This document shows, piece by piece, positions 46,679 to 56,350 of a stretch of DNA of 64,000 nucleotides. The notes beneath the pieces were generated by a model. The model had not been told where the DNA came from, ran no database searches, and saw only the letters and a list, made by a program, of their open reading frames with translations. The stretch spans positions 1 to 64,000 of the forward strand of contig PVUG01000001.1 in the NCBI GenBank assembly GCA_003001975.1, read 5' to 3'. How positions within the stretch are numbered: position 1 is the stretch's first letter; every line of letters starts with the position of its first letter. This stretch comes from Martelella mediterranea (lineage in GTDB: Bacteria > Pseudomonadota > Alphaproteobacteria > Rhizobiales > Rhizobiaceae). Made by a program: the position numbers and the translations under genes.

Positions 46679-47692
46679 ATGGCACGATTTCTTTTCAACC
46701 GGATCATGTCGGGGCTGATGCTGCTGTTCGTGCTCAGCATCGTGACCTTCGCCATCATCCAGGCACCGCCCGGCGATTACAGCGACTATATCCGCTCGCA
46801 GGCGATCAACCAGGGCGGCGCCTCCTTCGAACAGGCGGACCGGCAGGCGCAGGCCTATCGTGAATCCCACGGCCTCGACGATCCGCTTCCCTTGCAATAT
46901 GTGAACTGGATCACGGGCATCGTCTTCCACGGCGATTTCGGCCAGAGCCTTTACTACAACAAGCCGGTTTCCGATGTCGTCGCCGAGCGGCTGCCGCGCA
47001 CGCTGGCGCTGGCGCTGACCTGCCACATACTGGCCTCGATATTCGGCATCGGCTTCGGCATAGTGGCGGCGACGCGACAATATAGCTGGATCGATACGGC
47101 GCTGTCGGGGGTCGCCTTTCTCGGCATGACGGTGCCGCGCTTCCTGATGGCGCTCATCATCGTCTATGTTCTCGTCTTCCATTTCGACGTCAACGAAGTG
47201 GGCAGTTTCTTCTCCCCGCAATATGGCGGTGCGCCGTGGTCGTGGGGTAAGTTCACCAATCTTGTGCACCACATATGGCCGGTTGTCGCCATCGCGACAT
47301 TCGGCGGGCTGGCCTACAATATGCGGGTCATGCGCGGCAATCTGCTCGATACGCTGAACATGCAATATGTCGAGACGGCGCGCGCCAAGGGGCTTTCGGA
47401 GCGCAAGGTGATCATGCGCCATGCCGTGCCCAATGCCCTGCATCCCCTCGTCATGTATCAGGGCGTTGTCCTGCCCTACATGCTGACCGGCGAAATAGAA
47501 GTCGCCATCATCTTCGCGCTGCCGACCGTCGGCCCGGCAATTGTCGGCTCCATGCAGGTCGGTGATGTCTATGTCACGGCAACCTTCATGTTGCTGCTGT
47601 CGGCCATGCTGCTGATCGGCAATATCATCGCCGACCTTCTGCTTGTGGCCCTTGATCCGCGCGTCCGACAGACCGGGAGGGCTTCGGCATGA
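46679..47692 (+). CDS. agpB: Alpha-galactoside ABC transporter permease (DppB-type)
   Basis: The 337-residue permease has the DppB/OppB-type N-terminal helix (ARFLFNRIMSGLMLLFVLSIVT split around residue 10), about six membrane segments, and the EAA-like loop ETARAKGLSERKVIMRHAVP (around residue 235). AGGGA five bases upstream favours ATG 46679 over 46667. It overlaps agpC by 4 bases (ATGA). Confidence 0.92.
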   Translation: MARFLFNRIMSGLMLLFVLSIVTFAIIQAPPGDYSDYIRSQAINQGGASFEQADRQAQAYRESHGLDDPLPLQYVNWITGIVFHGDFGQSLYYNKPVSDVVAERLPRTLALALTCHILASIFGIGFGIVAATRQYSWIDTALSGVAFLGMTVPRFLMALIIVYVLVFHFDVNEVGSFFSPQYGGAPWSWGKFTNLVHHIWPVVAIATFGGLAYNMRVMRGNLLDTLNMQYVETARAKGLSERKVIMRHAVPNALHPLVMYQGVVLPYMLTGEIEVAIIFALPTVGPAIVGSMQVGDVYVTATFMLLLSAMLLIGNIIADLLLVALDPRVRQTGRASA

Positions 47693-48813
47693 CCGACAAT
47701 ATTCTTGAAACCGTCGACACCGTCAAAGAACCGGACGCCAACAAGAACGAAACCTATCTGGCGCTGGTCTGGCGCAGGCTGAAACGCTCGTTTTCCGGCA
47801 TGATGGGGCTGATCCTGGTGGTCTTGCTGCTGTTCATCGCCATCTTCGCCGATTTCCTGTCGCCGGCCGATCCCCGCGTCACCGGTCAGGCCTACCAGCC
47901 GCCGCAGATGGTGACCGTCTTCGGCAAGGACGGAGAATTCGTATTTCCCCCGCGCGCCTATCCGCTGGGCGATACCGGCGAACTCGACCCTGTCACCTTC
48001 CAGCCGCTCGTCGGCAAGGATTATGATAATCCGCAGATCATCGGCCTGTTCGTGAAGGGCGCGCCCTACAAGCTGTTCGGCCTCATTCCCGCCGACCGGC
48101 ATTTCATCGGCGCAACCGATGGCACGGTCATCCATTTCCTCGGCACCGACAAGCTCGGGCGTGATGTGCTGTCGCGCATTCTCTATGGCTCGCGTATCTC
48201 GCTGCTGATCGCGCTCACCGTGGTCACGGTTGTCACCATCGTCGGCACCTCCGTCGGCATGACCTCCGGCTATTTCGGCGGGCCGGTGGATTCCTGGATC
48301 CAGCGCTTCGTCGAACTGGTGCTCGCCTTTCCGCAACTGCCCTTCTATCTGGCGCTGGCTTCGCTCATTCCCGTCACCGCCCCGACCAAGGTGTTCCTCG
48401 GCTTTGTCATTGCCGTGATGTCGGCGCTTGGCTGGGCGCAGATGTCGCGTGAGGTGCGCGGCAAGACCATGGGTCTGGTGCGCATGGATTATGTGCGGGC
48501 GGCGATTGCCGTCGGCGCCACCGACAAGCGCATCATCTTCCGCCATATCCTGCCGAATGTGATGAGCCATGTGATTGTTGCGGTCACGCTTGCCATCCCG
48601 ACGGTCGTGCTGCTCGAAGCCTTCCTCGGTTTCCTCGGCTTTGCGGTCAAACCGCCGATGATCTCCTGGGGGCTGATGCTGCGCGACACTTCCAATTACT
48701 CAGTGATCGGCGCCTACCCCTGGCTGCTGTCGCCCGTTGCCTTCGTGCTTCTGACCGTTTTCGCCTTCAATGCCTTCGGCGACGGCCTGCGCGATGCCAT
48801 CGATCCCTATTGA
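47689..48813 (+). CDS. agpC: Alpha-galactoside ABC transporter permease (DppC-type)
   Basis: The 374-residue permease has an N-terminal cytoplasmic segment, a first helix (GLILVVLLLFIAIFADFLSP, about 42-61), a large periplasmic insertion (about 65-145) and a C-terminal five-helix domain with the loop VRAAIAVGATDKRIIFRHI. It pairs with AgpB to form the channel. The insertion of about 80 residues after the first helix is longer than in typical DppC and may serve the substrate. Confidence 0.92.
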   Translation: MTDNILETVDTVKEPDANKNETYLALVWRRLKRSFSGMMGLILVVLLLFIAIFADFLSPADPRVTGQAYQPPQMVTVFGKDGEFVFPPRAYPLGDTGELDPVTFQPLVGKDYDNPQIIGLFVKGAPYKLFGLIPADRHFIGATDGTVIHFLGTDKLGRDVLSRILYGSRISLLIALTVVTVVTIVGTSVGMTSGYFGGPVDSWIQRFVELVLAFPQLPFYLALASLIPVTAPTKVFLGFVIAVMSALGWAQMSREVRGKTMGLVRMDYVRAAIAVGATDKRIIFRHILPNVMSHVIVAVTLAIPTVVLLEAFLGFLGFAVKPPMISWGLMLRDTSNYSVIGAYPWLLSPVAFVLLTVFAFNAFGDGLRDAIDPY

Positions 48814-48829
48814 GAAGGAGCCGCTTTCA

Positions 48830-50500
48830 ATGGCTGACGAACTCAGACATGACACCGCGCCCTCCGAACGGCGCGACGACCACGAAAAACAGGGCGAGCC
48901 GATTATCGACGCCCGCAATGTCGCCGTCGATATCACCGTCGAGGACGGCACGGTGAATGCCGTGCGCGACGTCTCCTTCCAGCTCTACCGCGGAGAAACT
49001 ATCGCCATCGTCGGTGAATCCGGGTCAGGCAAGTCGGTCACGGCCCGAACGGTGATGGGGTTGCTGCCGAAGCGGGCAAGCGTCGGCAAGGGCGCAACGA
49101 TCACCTATGACGGCGACGACGTTCTGAAATTCTCCGAAAAGAAGCGCCGGCAGATGCGCGGCGCGCGCATTTCGATGATCTTTCAGGAACCGATGAGTTC
49201 GCTCAATCCGATCTACACGATCGGTTCGCAGATCGTCGAAGCCATCCAGACCCATCGCCGCATCAGCCGCAAAAAGGCGGAGGAAGAGACGCTGGAGCTT
49301 TTGCGGCAGGTGCAGATCCCCGAACCGGAGGCGCGGCTCAAACAATATCCGCACCAGCTTTCCGGCGGCCAGCGTCAGCGCGTGATGATCGCCATGGCGC
49401 TTGCCAACAAGCCGGATGTGCTGATCGCCGATGAACCGACGACGGCTCTGGATGTGACGGTTCAGGCGCAGATCCTCGGCCTGATTCGGGACCTGCAGCT
49501 GGAGCTCGGCATGGCCGTCATCCTGATCACCCACGACCTGACCGTGGTTCAGCATTTCTCGGACTATGTCTATGTGATGAGCGAGGGCGTGGTGCGCGAG
49601 CACAACACGACCAGGGCGCTCTTCACCACCCCGCAGCATCCCTACACCAAAAAGCTGCTCGGATCGGAACCTTCGGGCGAAGCCAACCCGCTGCCGGAAG
49701 GATCGCAGACCATTCTGGAGGGCAAGGACGTGCGCGTCGCCTTCACGCTGAAGACCGGCACATTCTTCAAGTCCAGCTACAGCCAGCTTGTCGCGGTCAA
49801 TGATCTGTCGATCACGCTCAGGAAGCACGAAACGCTGGGGCTTGTGGGCGAAAGCGGATCGGGAAAGACCACCTTCGGACAGGCGCTGATGCGGCTGATC
49901 CATTCGGACGGCGGCACGGTGCTTTTCGATGACAAGCACATCGAAGGGCTTTCCCGCGAACAGCTCAGGCCGCTGCGTTCGCGCATGCAGGTCGTGTTTC
50001 AGGACCCGTTTTCATCGCTCAATCCGCGCATGACGGTCGGCCAGATTATCGAGGAAGGGCTGATCGTCAACGGCATCGGCTCATCCGGCAAGGATCGTAA
50101 CGAGCGGGTGCGCGATGCGCTCATTGATGCCGGCCTGCCGGGCTCCATCACCCATCGGTTTCCGCATGAATTTTCCGGCGGCCAGCGCCAGCGCATCGCC
50201 ATTGCCCGCGCCGTGGCGCTGGAGCCGGAGTTCATCCTGCTCGATGAGCCGACATCCGCGCTCGATCTATCCGTGCAGGCGCAGATCATCGAACTTCTGC
50301 GCAAGCTGCAGAGCGAACGGGGCCTCAGCTATCTTTTCATCTCGCATGATCTGAAGGTCGTGCGGGCGCTCTGCCACCGTGTCTGCGTCATGCAGCACGG
50401 TAGAATCGTCGAACAGGGACCGGTGCGCGATGTGCTGGAAAACCCGCAGACAGACTACACGAAACGGCTGGTCAAGGCCGCGTTCGAAGTTGCCGCCTGA
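48830..50500 (+). CDS. agpD: Alpha-galactoside ABC transporter double ATPase
   Basis: The 556-residue protein holds two complete ATPase modules, each with Walker A (GESGSGKSV near residue 63 and GESGSGKTT near 343), signature (LSGGQRQRVMIAMAL; FSGGQRQRIAIARAV) and Walker B (DVLIADEP; FILLDEP). It replaces the separate DppD and DppF proteins of the peptide importer family. GAGAAGGAG precedes ATG 48830, 16 bases after agpC. Confidence 0.94.
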   Translation: MADELRHDTAPSERRDDHEKQGEPIIDARNVAVDITVEDGTVNAVRDVSFQLYRGETIAIVGESGSGKSVTARTVMGLLPKRASVGKGATITYDGDDVLKFSEKKRRQMRGARISMIFQEPMSSLNPIYTIGSQIVEAIQTHRRISRKKAEEETLELLRQVQIPEPEARLKQYPHQLSGGQRQRVMIAMALANKPDVLIADEPTTALDVTVQAQILGLIRDLQLELGMAVILITHDLTVVQHFSDYVYVMSEGVVREHNTTRALFTTPQHPYTKKLLGSEPSGEANPLPEGSQTILEGKDVRVAFTLKTGTFFKSSYSQLVAVNDLSITLRKHETLGLVGESGSGKTTFGQALMRLIHSDGGTVLFDDKHIEGLSREQLRPLRSRMQVVFQDPFSSLNPRMTVGQIIEEGLIVNGIGSSGKDRNERVRDALIDAGLPGSITHRFPHEFSGGQRQRIAIARAVALEPEFILLDEPTSALDLSVQAQIIELLRKLQSERGLSYLFISHDLKVVRALCHRVCVMQHGRIVEQGPVRDVLENPQTDYTKRLVKAAFEVAA

Positions 50501-50517
50501 ATTTGAGGAATTACCAC

Positions 50518-51873
50518 ATGGCAAGACAACCCAAGATCACCTTCATCGGCGCCGGCTCCACGGTCTTCATGAAAAATATCATCGGCGACGCCTTGCAGCG
50601 CCCTGCCCTGAAAGATGCAAAAATCGCGCTGATGGACATCAACCCGGAGCGTCTTGCCGAAAGCGAGATCGTTGCAGGCAAACTTGCCAGAACGCTCGGT
50701 TCGAAAGCCGTGATCACCACGCACACCAATCAGCGCGAAGCGCTGGATGGTGCGGACTTTGTGGTCGTCGCCTTCCAGATCGGTGGCTATGAACCGGCCA
50801 CCGTCACCGATTTCGAAGTGCCGAAGAAATATGGCCTGCGCCAGACAATTGCCGATACGCTCGGCGTCGGCGGCATCATGCGGGGCTTGCGAACCGTGCC
50901 GCACCTCTGGTCGATCTGCGAAGACATGATGGAGGTCTGCCCCGAAGCCATCATGCTGCAATATGTAAACCCGATGGCGATCAATACCTGGGCGATTGCC
51001 GAGAAATATCCGAAGATCAAGCAGGTCGGACTTTGCCATTCGGTGCAGGGCACGGCCGGCGAGCTGGCCCGCGACCTCGACATTCCTTATGAGGAAATCC
51101 GTTACCGCTCGGCCGGCATCAACCACATGGCATTCTTCCTGAAGTTCGAGCATCGCCAGAAGGACGGCAGCTACCGCGATCTTTATCCCGATCTCGTGCG
51201 CGGCTATCGCGAGGGCCGGTTCCCCAAACCGTCGGGCTGGAACCCGCGCTGCCCCAACAAGGTGCGCTATGAAATGCTGACACGGCTCGGCTATTTCGTC
51301 ACCGAAAGCTCGGAGCATTTTGCCGAATACACCCCCTATTTCATCAAGGAAGGCCGCGAAGATCTGATCGAGAAATTCGGCATTCCGCTGGACGAATATC
51401 CGATCCGCTGCGTCGAGCAGATTGCCAAATGGAAGGATCAGGCGGCGGAATACAAGAAGGCCGATGAGATCAAGGTCGAGCAGAGCAAGGAATATGCCTC
51501 GTCAATCATGAATTCGGTATGGACCGGCGAACCGTCCGTCATTTACGGCAATGTCCGCAACAATGGCTGCATCACATCGCTACCGGAAAACTGCGCAGCC
51601 GAAGTGCCCTGCCTTGTCGATGCCTCCGGTATTCAGCCGACTTATGTCGGCGATCTGCCGCCGCAGCTGACAGCGTTGATCCGCACCAATGTCAATGTGC
51701 AGGAACTGACGGTGGCAGCACTGGTCAACGAAAACCGCGAACACCTCTATCATGCCGCGATGATGGACCCGCATACAGCCGCCGAACTCGACCTCGACCA
51801 GATCTGGTCACTCGTCGACGACCTGCTGACCGCCCATCACGACTGGATCCCGGAATGGGCACGGATTGCCTGA
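50518..51873 (+). CDS. agaL2: Second GH4 alpha-galactosidase (MelA-like)
   Basis: The 451-residue GH4 enzyme has the NAD+ loop FIGAGSTVF (about residues 9-17), QYVNPMAINTWA, the metal cysteine in VGLCHSVQGT and the histidine in GINHMAFFL. It is related to but distinct from the GH4 protein at the other end of the operon. The layout matches agaL2 of S. meliloti. GAGGA lies 8 bases before ATG 50518, 17 bases after agpD. Confidence 0.9.
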   Translation: MARQPKITFIGAGSTVFMKNIIGDALQRPALKDAKIALMDINPERLAESEIVAGKLARTLGSKAVITTHTNQREALDGADFVVVAFQIGGYEPATVTDFEVPKKYGLRQTIADTLGVGGIMRGLRTVPHLWSICEDMMEVCPEAIMLQYVNPMAINTWAIAEKYPKIKQVGLCHSVQGTAGELARDLDIPYEEIRYRSAGINHMAFFLKFEHRQKDGSYRDLYPDLVRGYREGRFPKPSGWNPRCPNKVRYEMLTRLGYFVTESSEHFAEYTPYFIKEGREDLIEKFGIPLDEYPIRCVEQIAKWKDQAAEYKKADEIKVEQSKEYASSIMNSVWTGEPSVIYGNVRNNGCITSLPENCAAEVPCLVDASGIQPTYVGDLPPQLTALIRTNVNVQELTVAALVNENREHLYHAAMMDPHTAAELDLDQIWSLVDDLLTAHHDWIPEWARIA

Positions 51874-51975
51874 CGAGAGCAGTCCGTCTGAGCGGGGAGT
51901 GCGTGCCGGTACCCTCCGGCCCGCACAAACACGGCCAAACATGAAAATGTCCGCGCTTTCGCACGGGGCATCCCT

Positions 51976-52035
51976 GACTGCTGAAAAAGCTCGTCCCTCG
52001 TTCTTCCGTCATACCGGCCTTGAGCCGGTATCCAG
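51976..52035 (+). repeat. Dispersed palindromic repeat, copy A
   Basis: A unit beginning GACTGCTGA and ending in the palindrome ATACCGGC-CTTGA-GCCGGTAT (arms 52011-52018 and 52024-52031). About 60 bases of this unit match the copy at 63864-63925. Rhizobial genomes carry similar short palindromic intergenic repeats. Confidence 0.65.
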
Positions 52036-52090
52036 TAAGCGCAAGTCCTTGCGCGCAAAGACTCTTTCTTGAAAAGCTTTGCAAACGGCC

Positions 52091-52119
52091 CTGGACCCCG
52101 GATCAAGTCCGGGGTGACG
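52091..52119 (-). repeat. Dispersed palindromic repeat, copy B (inverted core)
   Basis: CTGGACCCCGGATCAAGTCC followed by GGGGTGACG is the reverse-oriented core of copy A. Both have the form CGTCA, a 6-8 base arm, TTGA-type centre, the matching arm and TCCAG. Arms here are ACCCCGGA and TCCGGGGT. Confidence 0.65.
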
Positions 52120-52174
52120 GCCATAGCGTAGGCTGGCTCCGAGTGTCTGCAACAAGAGTTTGTCAACAAACCGA

Positions 52175-52200
52175 AATGCCCGCGCTTTCGCACGGGCATT
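52175..52200 (-). terminator. Terminator downstream of ackA
   Basis: AATGCCCG (52175-52182) pairs with CGGGCATT (52193-52200). On the minus strand the stem is followed by TCGGTTTGTT, 27 bases after the ackA stop. A degenerate copy lies at 51943-51969 downstream of agaL2 on the other strand. Confidence 0.7.
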
Positions 52201-52226
52201 CCCATTTTCAGAACTGATGCAAAAGC

Positions 52227-53441
52227 TCAGGCGAAGGCGGCGACAGTGCGGCCTTCCTGCACGGCTTCGGCGACGACGCGGGCGGTCTGGCGGGCCAGAA
52301 CGATTTCCTCGTCGGTCGGGATGACGCGGACTTCAACGCGGCTTTCCGGGCAGGAAATGATTTCCGCACTGGCATTGTTCGCTTCATCGTCGAGCTGGAC
52401 GCCAAGCCATGCGAGGCGTTCGCAGATCATCTTGCGGATCACCGGCGAGTTTTCGCCAATCCCGGCACTGAAGACCAGCGATTCCATGCCTTCCATGGTA
52501 GCGACCATGATCGACAGCTCACGGCAGGCGCGGAACACGAACAGGTCGATCGCCTTTTTCGCGTTCGGGTCATCGCTTTCCATCAGCACGCGCAGATCGC
52601 CGGAAATGCCAGAGACGCCCAGTAGACCCGACTTGTAGTAGAGCATGTTCTTGATTTCGGCGGGCGAAAGGTTTTCCGCCTCCATCAGCGTCAGAACCAG
52701 GCCCGGATCGACGGTGCCCGAGCGTGTGCCCATCATCAACCCGCCGAGCGGTGTCAGGCCCATGGTCGTGTCGATCGCCTTGCCGTTGCGCATGGCGCAC
52801 ATCGATGAACCGCTGCCGAGATGGGCAACGACCGTGCGCTTCTTGACCAGATAGTCCGAGATCTCGCGCAGCCGGTCGGCAATGTATGTATAGGACAGGC
52901 CGTGGAAACCGAACCGGCGATAGCCCTTGGCCTCGTATTCCAGCGGAATCGGATAGCGCGCGGCGCGCTCGTCGATATTGACGTGGAAGGCCGTGTCGAA
53001 ACATGCGACCTGCGGGAGGTCGGGACGGATGCGACGGAACAGCTTGATCGAGGCAAGGTTGGCCGGCTGGTGCAGCGGGCCCATGGGGATGAGCGTCTCG
53101 AGATAGGAGACGATTTCATCGTCCAGAAGAACCGGATCGGCGAATCGACCGCCGCCGTGAAGCACCCTGTGCCCGACCGCCTGAAGCGGTTTGTTGACCG
53201 TGTAGGGCTTGATGACGCCGAAAATGCGCTCGAGCATGTCTTCCTGCATATGTTCCCCGATCTCGAGGTCCATATTGCAGATTTCCTTGCCGCCGGCTTC
53301 CTTGACCACAAGGCGGGGATTTTCGTTTACGCCGTCAAACTGTCCGCGCAGGACAAGAGTAAAAATATCGCCATCAACTTCGTAAAGTCGGAATTTGAGG
53401 CTGGATGATCCGGCATTCAATGCCAGTACTGTGCCATTCAT
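52227..53441 (-). CDS. ackA: Acetate kinase
   Basis: The 404-residue enzyme shows the acetate kinase signatures VLALNAGSSSLKF (residues 5-17), VGHRVLHGGG, FDTAFH, RRFGFHGLSY and the nucleotide site VVAHLGSGSSMCA and FSAGIGENS. It interconverts acetyl phosphate and acetate with ATP formation. It lies 69 bases downstream of the phosphoketolase gene in the same direction, so it uses the acetyl phosphate that enzyme makes. Confidence 0.97.
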   Translation of the reverse strand: MNGTVLALNAGSSSLKFRLYEVDGDIFTLVLRGQFDGVNENPRLVVKEAGGKEICNMDLEIGEHMQEDMLERIFGVIKPYTVNKPLQAVGHRVLHGGGRFADPVLLDDEIVSYLETLIPMGPLHQPANLASIKLFRRIRPDLPQVACFDTAFHVNIDERAARYPIPLEYEAKGYRRFGFHGLSYTYIADRLREISDYLVKKRTVVAHLGSGSSMCAMRNGKAIDTTMGLTPLGGLMMGTRSGTVDPGLVLTLMEAENLSPAEIKNMLYYKSGLLGVSGISGDLRVLMESDDPNAKKAIDLFVFRACRELSIMVATMEGMESLVFSAGIGENSPVIRKMICERLAWLGVQLDDEANNASAEIISCPESRVEVRVIPTDEEIVLARQTARVVAEAVQEGRTVAAFA

Positions 53442-53510
53442 AATCGCTATCCAGAAATGGTGTGCGCACCGCCTCGGGAGGTGGCGGTGCGCAGGCTTCG
53501 TTAATTTGGA

Positions 53511-55910
53511 TCAGCCCTTGGGATAAGGCCATTTCCAATCGAGAATCTCCGGCATGTCTTGACCATGCTCGCGGACATAATCGTGGTGTTTTGCGCGCAT
53601 TTCCTTGAGATAGTTCAATGCGGCAGCACCTCTTTCACCAAATCCACCGGCACGTTCAATCGCATCCATGGCCAGATGGTAGCGGTCGAGACGGTTTTGG
53701 ACAACCATGTCGAACGGCGTCGTCGTCGTTCCCTCTTCAACATAACCACGAACGTGGATGTTGTTGTGGTTGTGACGGCGGTAGGCCAGGCGGTGAATGA
53801 GCCAGGGGTAGCCGTGATAGGCGAAGATGACCGGCTTGTTATCGGTGAACAGTGCATCGAAGTCGGCATCGCGCAGGCCATGCGGATGTTCTTCCTTCGG
53901 CTGCAGAGCCATCAGGTCGACGACGTTGACAACCTTGACCTTCATTTCCGGCAGCTTCTGACGAAGAATGTCGACAGCGGCCATCATTTCCAGGGTCGGA
54001 ACGTCACCGGCCGAAGCCATAACGACATCGGGCTCTTCGCCATCCGGCACATTGCTGGCCCACTTCCATTCGCCAAGGCCGGTATCGCAATGCACGATCG
54101 CTTCTTCGATCGACAGCCATTGCGGCTGCGGCTGCTTGCCGGCAACGATGACGTTGACGCGGTTGTAGGTACGCAGAATGTGGTCACCGACAACCAGAAG
54201 CGTGTTGGCATCCGGCGGGAAGTAGGTGCGGACGACGTCGGCCTTCTTGTTGACGACGTGGTCGATGAAGCCCGGATCCTGGTGGCTGAAGCCATTGTGG
54301 TCCTGACGCCATACATGCGAGGTCAGAAGGTAGTTCAGCGACGAGATCGGCTTGCGCCACGCCATGTCCTGCGTGGTTTTCAGCCATTTTGCGTGCTGGT
54401 TGAACATCGAGTCGATGATATGGATGAAGGCCTCGTAGCACGAGAACAGACCGTGGCGGCCCGTCAGCAGGTAGCCTTCCAGCCAACCCTGGCACAGATG
54501 TTCACTCAGAACTTCCATGACGCGGCCGTCGCGGGCAACACCTTCGTCATAGTCGAGAATGTCGGCCATCCAGACGCGATCGGTCACGTCGAACACATCC
54601 TGCAGGCGGTTCGAAGCGGTTTCGTCCGGGCCCATCAGGCGGAAGTTGCGTTCGTCGGCATTCAGACGCATGACTTCACGCAGCAGCATGCCAAGATGCT
54701 TGGTGGCCGAGGTCATTACGGCGCCCGGCTGGCTTACGTCGACCGCCAGCTGGCGGAAGTCGGGCATGACCAGTTCCTTGCGCAGCAGCCCGCCATTGGT
54801 ATGCGGGTTTGCGCTCATGCGCAGATTGCCTTCCGGCGCAAGCGCCTTCAGCTCGGGAACCAGCTTGCCGTTTTCATCGAACAGCTTTTCCGGGGCGTAG
54901 CTCTTCATCCAGTCTTCGAGCTGGCTTCTGTGATCGGCGTTCTGGCGGGCTGCCGAGATCGGAACCTGGTGCGAACGCCAGAAGTCTTCAACCTTCTTGT
55001 TGTCCACGAATTTCGGACCGGTCCAGCCCTTCGGGCTCCTGAGGATGATCATCGGCCAGCGCGGCATTTCATAGACCGTGCCTTCGGCGCGTGCGGCCTC
55101 CTGAATTTCACGGATGCGCGTGTAGCAATCCTCCATGACCTCGGCCATGCGCTGATGCATGTATTCCGGCTCATCGCCTTCCACGTAGAAGGGCTCGTAG
55201 CCATAGCCCTGGAACAGGTCGGTCAGGTCCTTCTTGCTCATGCGCGAAAGAACCGTCGGATTGGCAATCTTGTAGCCGTTCAGGTGCAGGATCGGCAGAA
55301 CCGCGCCGTCATTGATCGGGTTCAGGAACTTGTTCGAATGCCACGAAGCGGCAAGCGGACCGGTTTCGGCTTCACCGTCACCGACAACGCAGGCGACGAT
55401 CAGGTCGGGGTTGTCGTAGGCTGCACCGAAGGCATGAACGAGCGCATAACCGAGTTCGCCGCCTTCATGGATCGATCCGGGCGTTTCCGGTGCGACGTGG
55501 CTGGGAATGCCACCGGGGAACGAGAACTGCTTGAACAGCTTCTGCATGCCCTCTTCGTCTTCGGTGATTTCCGGATAGATTTCGGTGTAGGTGCCATCGA
55601 GATAGGCATTGGCAACAAGGCCGGGACCACCATGACCGGGGCCGCAAATATAGATCGTGCTGGCCTCGTATTTCTTGATGATGCGGTTCAGGTGGACATA
55701 GATGAAGTTCAGTCCGGGGGTCGTGCCCCAGTGGCCGAGCAGGCGCGGCTTGACGTCTTCTTCCTCGAGCGGTTCCTTCAGCAGGGGGTTGTTCATCAGA
55801 TAGATCTGACCAACCGACAGGTAATTGGCCGCCTGCCAGTATCTATTCGTCAGATCCAGTTCTTCCGGCCCCAGAATATTCTGGGTGCTATCAGGCGTGA
55901 TCTGTTCCAT
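53511..55910 (-). CDS. xfp: Xylulose-5-phosphate/fructose-6-phosphate phosphoketolase
   Basis: The 799-residue thiamine-diphosphate enzyme has the phosphoketolase signatures near the N-terminus ([34 protein letters not shown]), the cofactor motif [20 protein letters not shown] and [16 protein letters not shown] further on. It converts sugar phosphates into acetyl phosphate and erythrose 4-phosphate or glyceraldehyde 3-phosphate. AAGGGGA lies 7 bases before ATG 55910. With ackA it makes a short route from pentose and hexose phosphates to acetate and ATP. A candidate FNR/FixK site upstream suggests control by oxygen. Confidence 0.97.
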   Translation of the reverse strand: MEQITPDSTQNILGPEELDLTNRYWQAANYLSVGQIYLMNNPLLKEPLEEEDVKPRLLGHWGTTPGLNFIYVHLNRIIKKYEASTIYICGPGHGGPGLVANAYLDGTYTEIYPEITEDEEGMQKLFKQFSFPGGIPSHVAPETPGSIHEGGELGYALVHAFGAAYDNPDLIVACVVGDGEAETGPLAASWHSNKFLNPINDGAVLPILHLNGYKIANPTVLSRMSKKDLTDLFQGYGYEPFYVEGDEPEYMHQRMAEVMEDCYTRIREIQEAARAEGTVYEMPRWPMIILRSPKGWTGPKFVDNKKVEDFWRSHQVPISAARQNADHRSQLEDWMKSYAPEKLFDENGKLVPELKALAPEGNLRMSANPHTNGGLLRKELVMPDFRQLAVDVSQPGAVMTSATKHLGMLLREVMRLNADERNFRLMGPDETASNRLQDVFDVTDRVWMADILDYDEGVARDGRVMEVLSEHLCQGWLEGYLLTGRHGLFSCYEAFIHIIDSMFNQHAKWLKTTQDMAWRKPISSLNYLLTSHVWRQDHNGFSHQDPGFIDHVVNKKADVVRTYFPPDANTLLVVGDHILRTYNRVNVIVAGKQPQPQWLSIEEAIVHCDTGLGEWKWASNVPDGEEPDVVMASAGDVPTLEMMAAVDILRQKLPEMKVKVVNVVDLMALQPKEEHPHGLRDADFDALFTDNKPVIFAYHGYPWLIHRLAYRRHNHNNIHVRGYVEEGTTTTPFDMVVQNRLDRYHLAMDAIERAGGFGERGAAALNYLKEMRAKHHDYVREHGQDMPEILDWKWPYPKG

Positions 55911-56350
55911 GTCGATTCCCCTTTTCGAAATCAAATTGGCGTTTAAATCGATTTGCTATATCCCTCGTACCGGTTTGAGATCACATGACCTAAATCAACC
56001 GGAGCGCCACGGATCGCTTTTTACGGCCATCTGATCCGAAGGATTTCGCCAGCTCAGCGGGACGGTAAATGTAAGCGCCCACTATGACATAACTTTTGTT
56101 TCAGCACTTTCAAAGGCTTGACGTTTGTAAATTTTCTCTGCCCAATTTTATAGCGTCAACCGTGACAAACGTTTGGCATGGCGAAAAAAAATCGACGAAA
56201 GCACGAAAAGCCGTAAATCTGCGATCCTCTCTCGACGGCACGCCGCCGATCTGTCATTTGCAAAGCAGGCTCCGGCGGCTTTACGCTGCCGCGCAATCGT
56301 ATGAAACACGCCGTGATCAGCATCCGGCCAACCTTCCGGTTTGAACGACA
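55911..56350. other. Divergent intergenic region between xfp and trmFO
   Basis: No protein gene is supported; an open frame of 82 codons at 56096-56344 lacks a ribosome binding site and recognised motifs. The region carries the candidate FNR/FixK box and AT-rich segments that should hold both promoters. Confidence 0.5.
55985..55998 (-). promoter_or_regulatory. Candidate FNR/FixK-type box upstream of xfp
   Basis: On the minus strand TTGATTTAGGTCAT matches TTGAT-N4-ATCAA at eight of ten defined positions (the second half reads GTCAT). It is 75 bases before the xfp start. FixK/FnrN proteins are common in rhizobia and act on low oxygen. Confidence 0.4.

Larger units (their letters stand above)
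51874..52226. other. Intergenic region made of repeats and hairpins
   Basis: The stretch between agaL2 and the convergent ackA holds no gene. It contains two near-copies of a CCGCGCTTTCGCACGGG hairpin (51943-51969 and 52175-52200) and two oppositely oriented palindromic repeat units (52006-52035 and 52091-52119). These are described separately. Confidence 0.7.

Noticed and set aside
52006-52119. Reading the two palindromic repeats as a transposon's ends
   Set aside because: No transposase lies between them and a third copy stands alone at 63.9 kb, so they fit a dispersed repeat better.
56096-56344. Open frame of 82 codons upstream of trmFO
   Set aside because: No ribosome binding site, mixed composition and no recognisable motif; it more likely covers promoter DNA.
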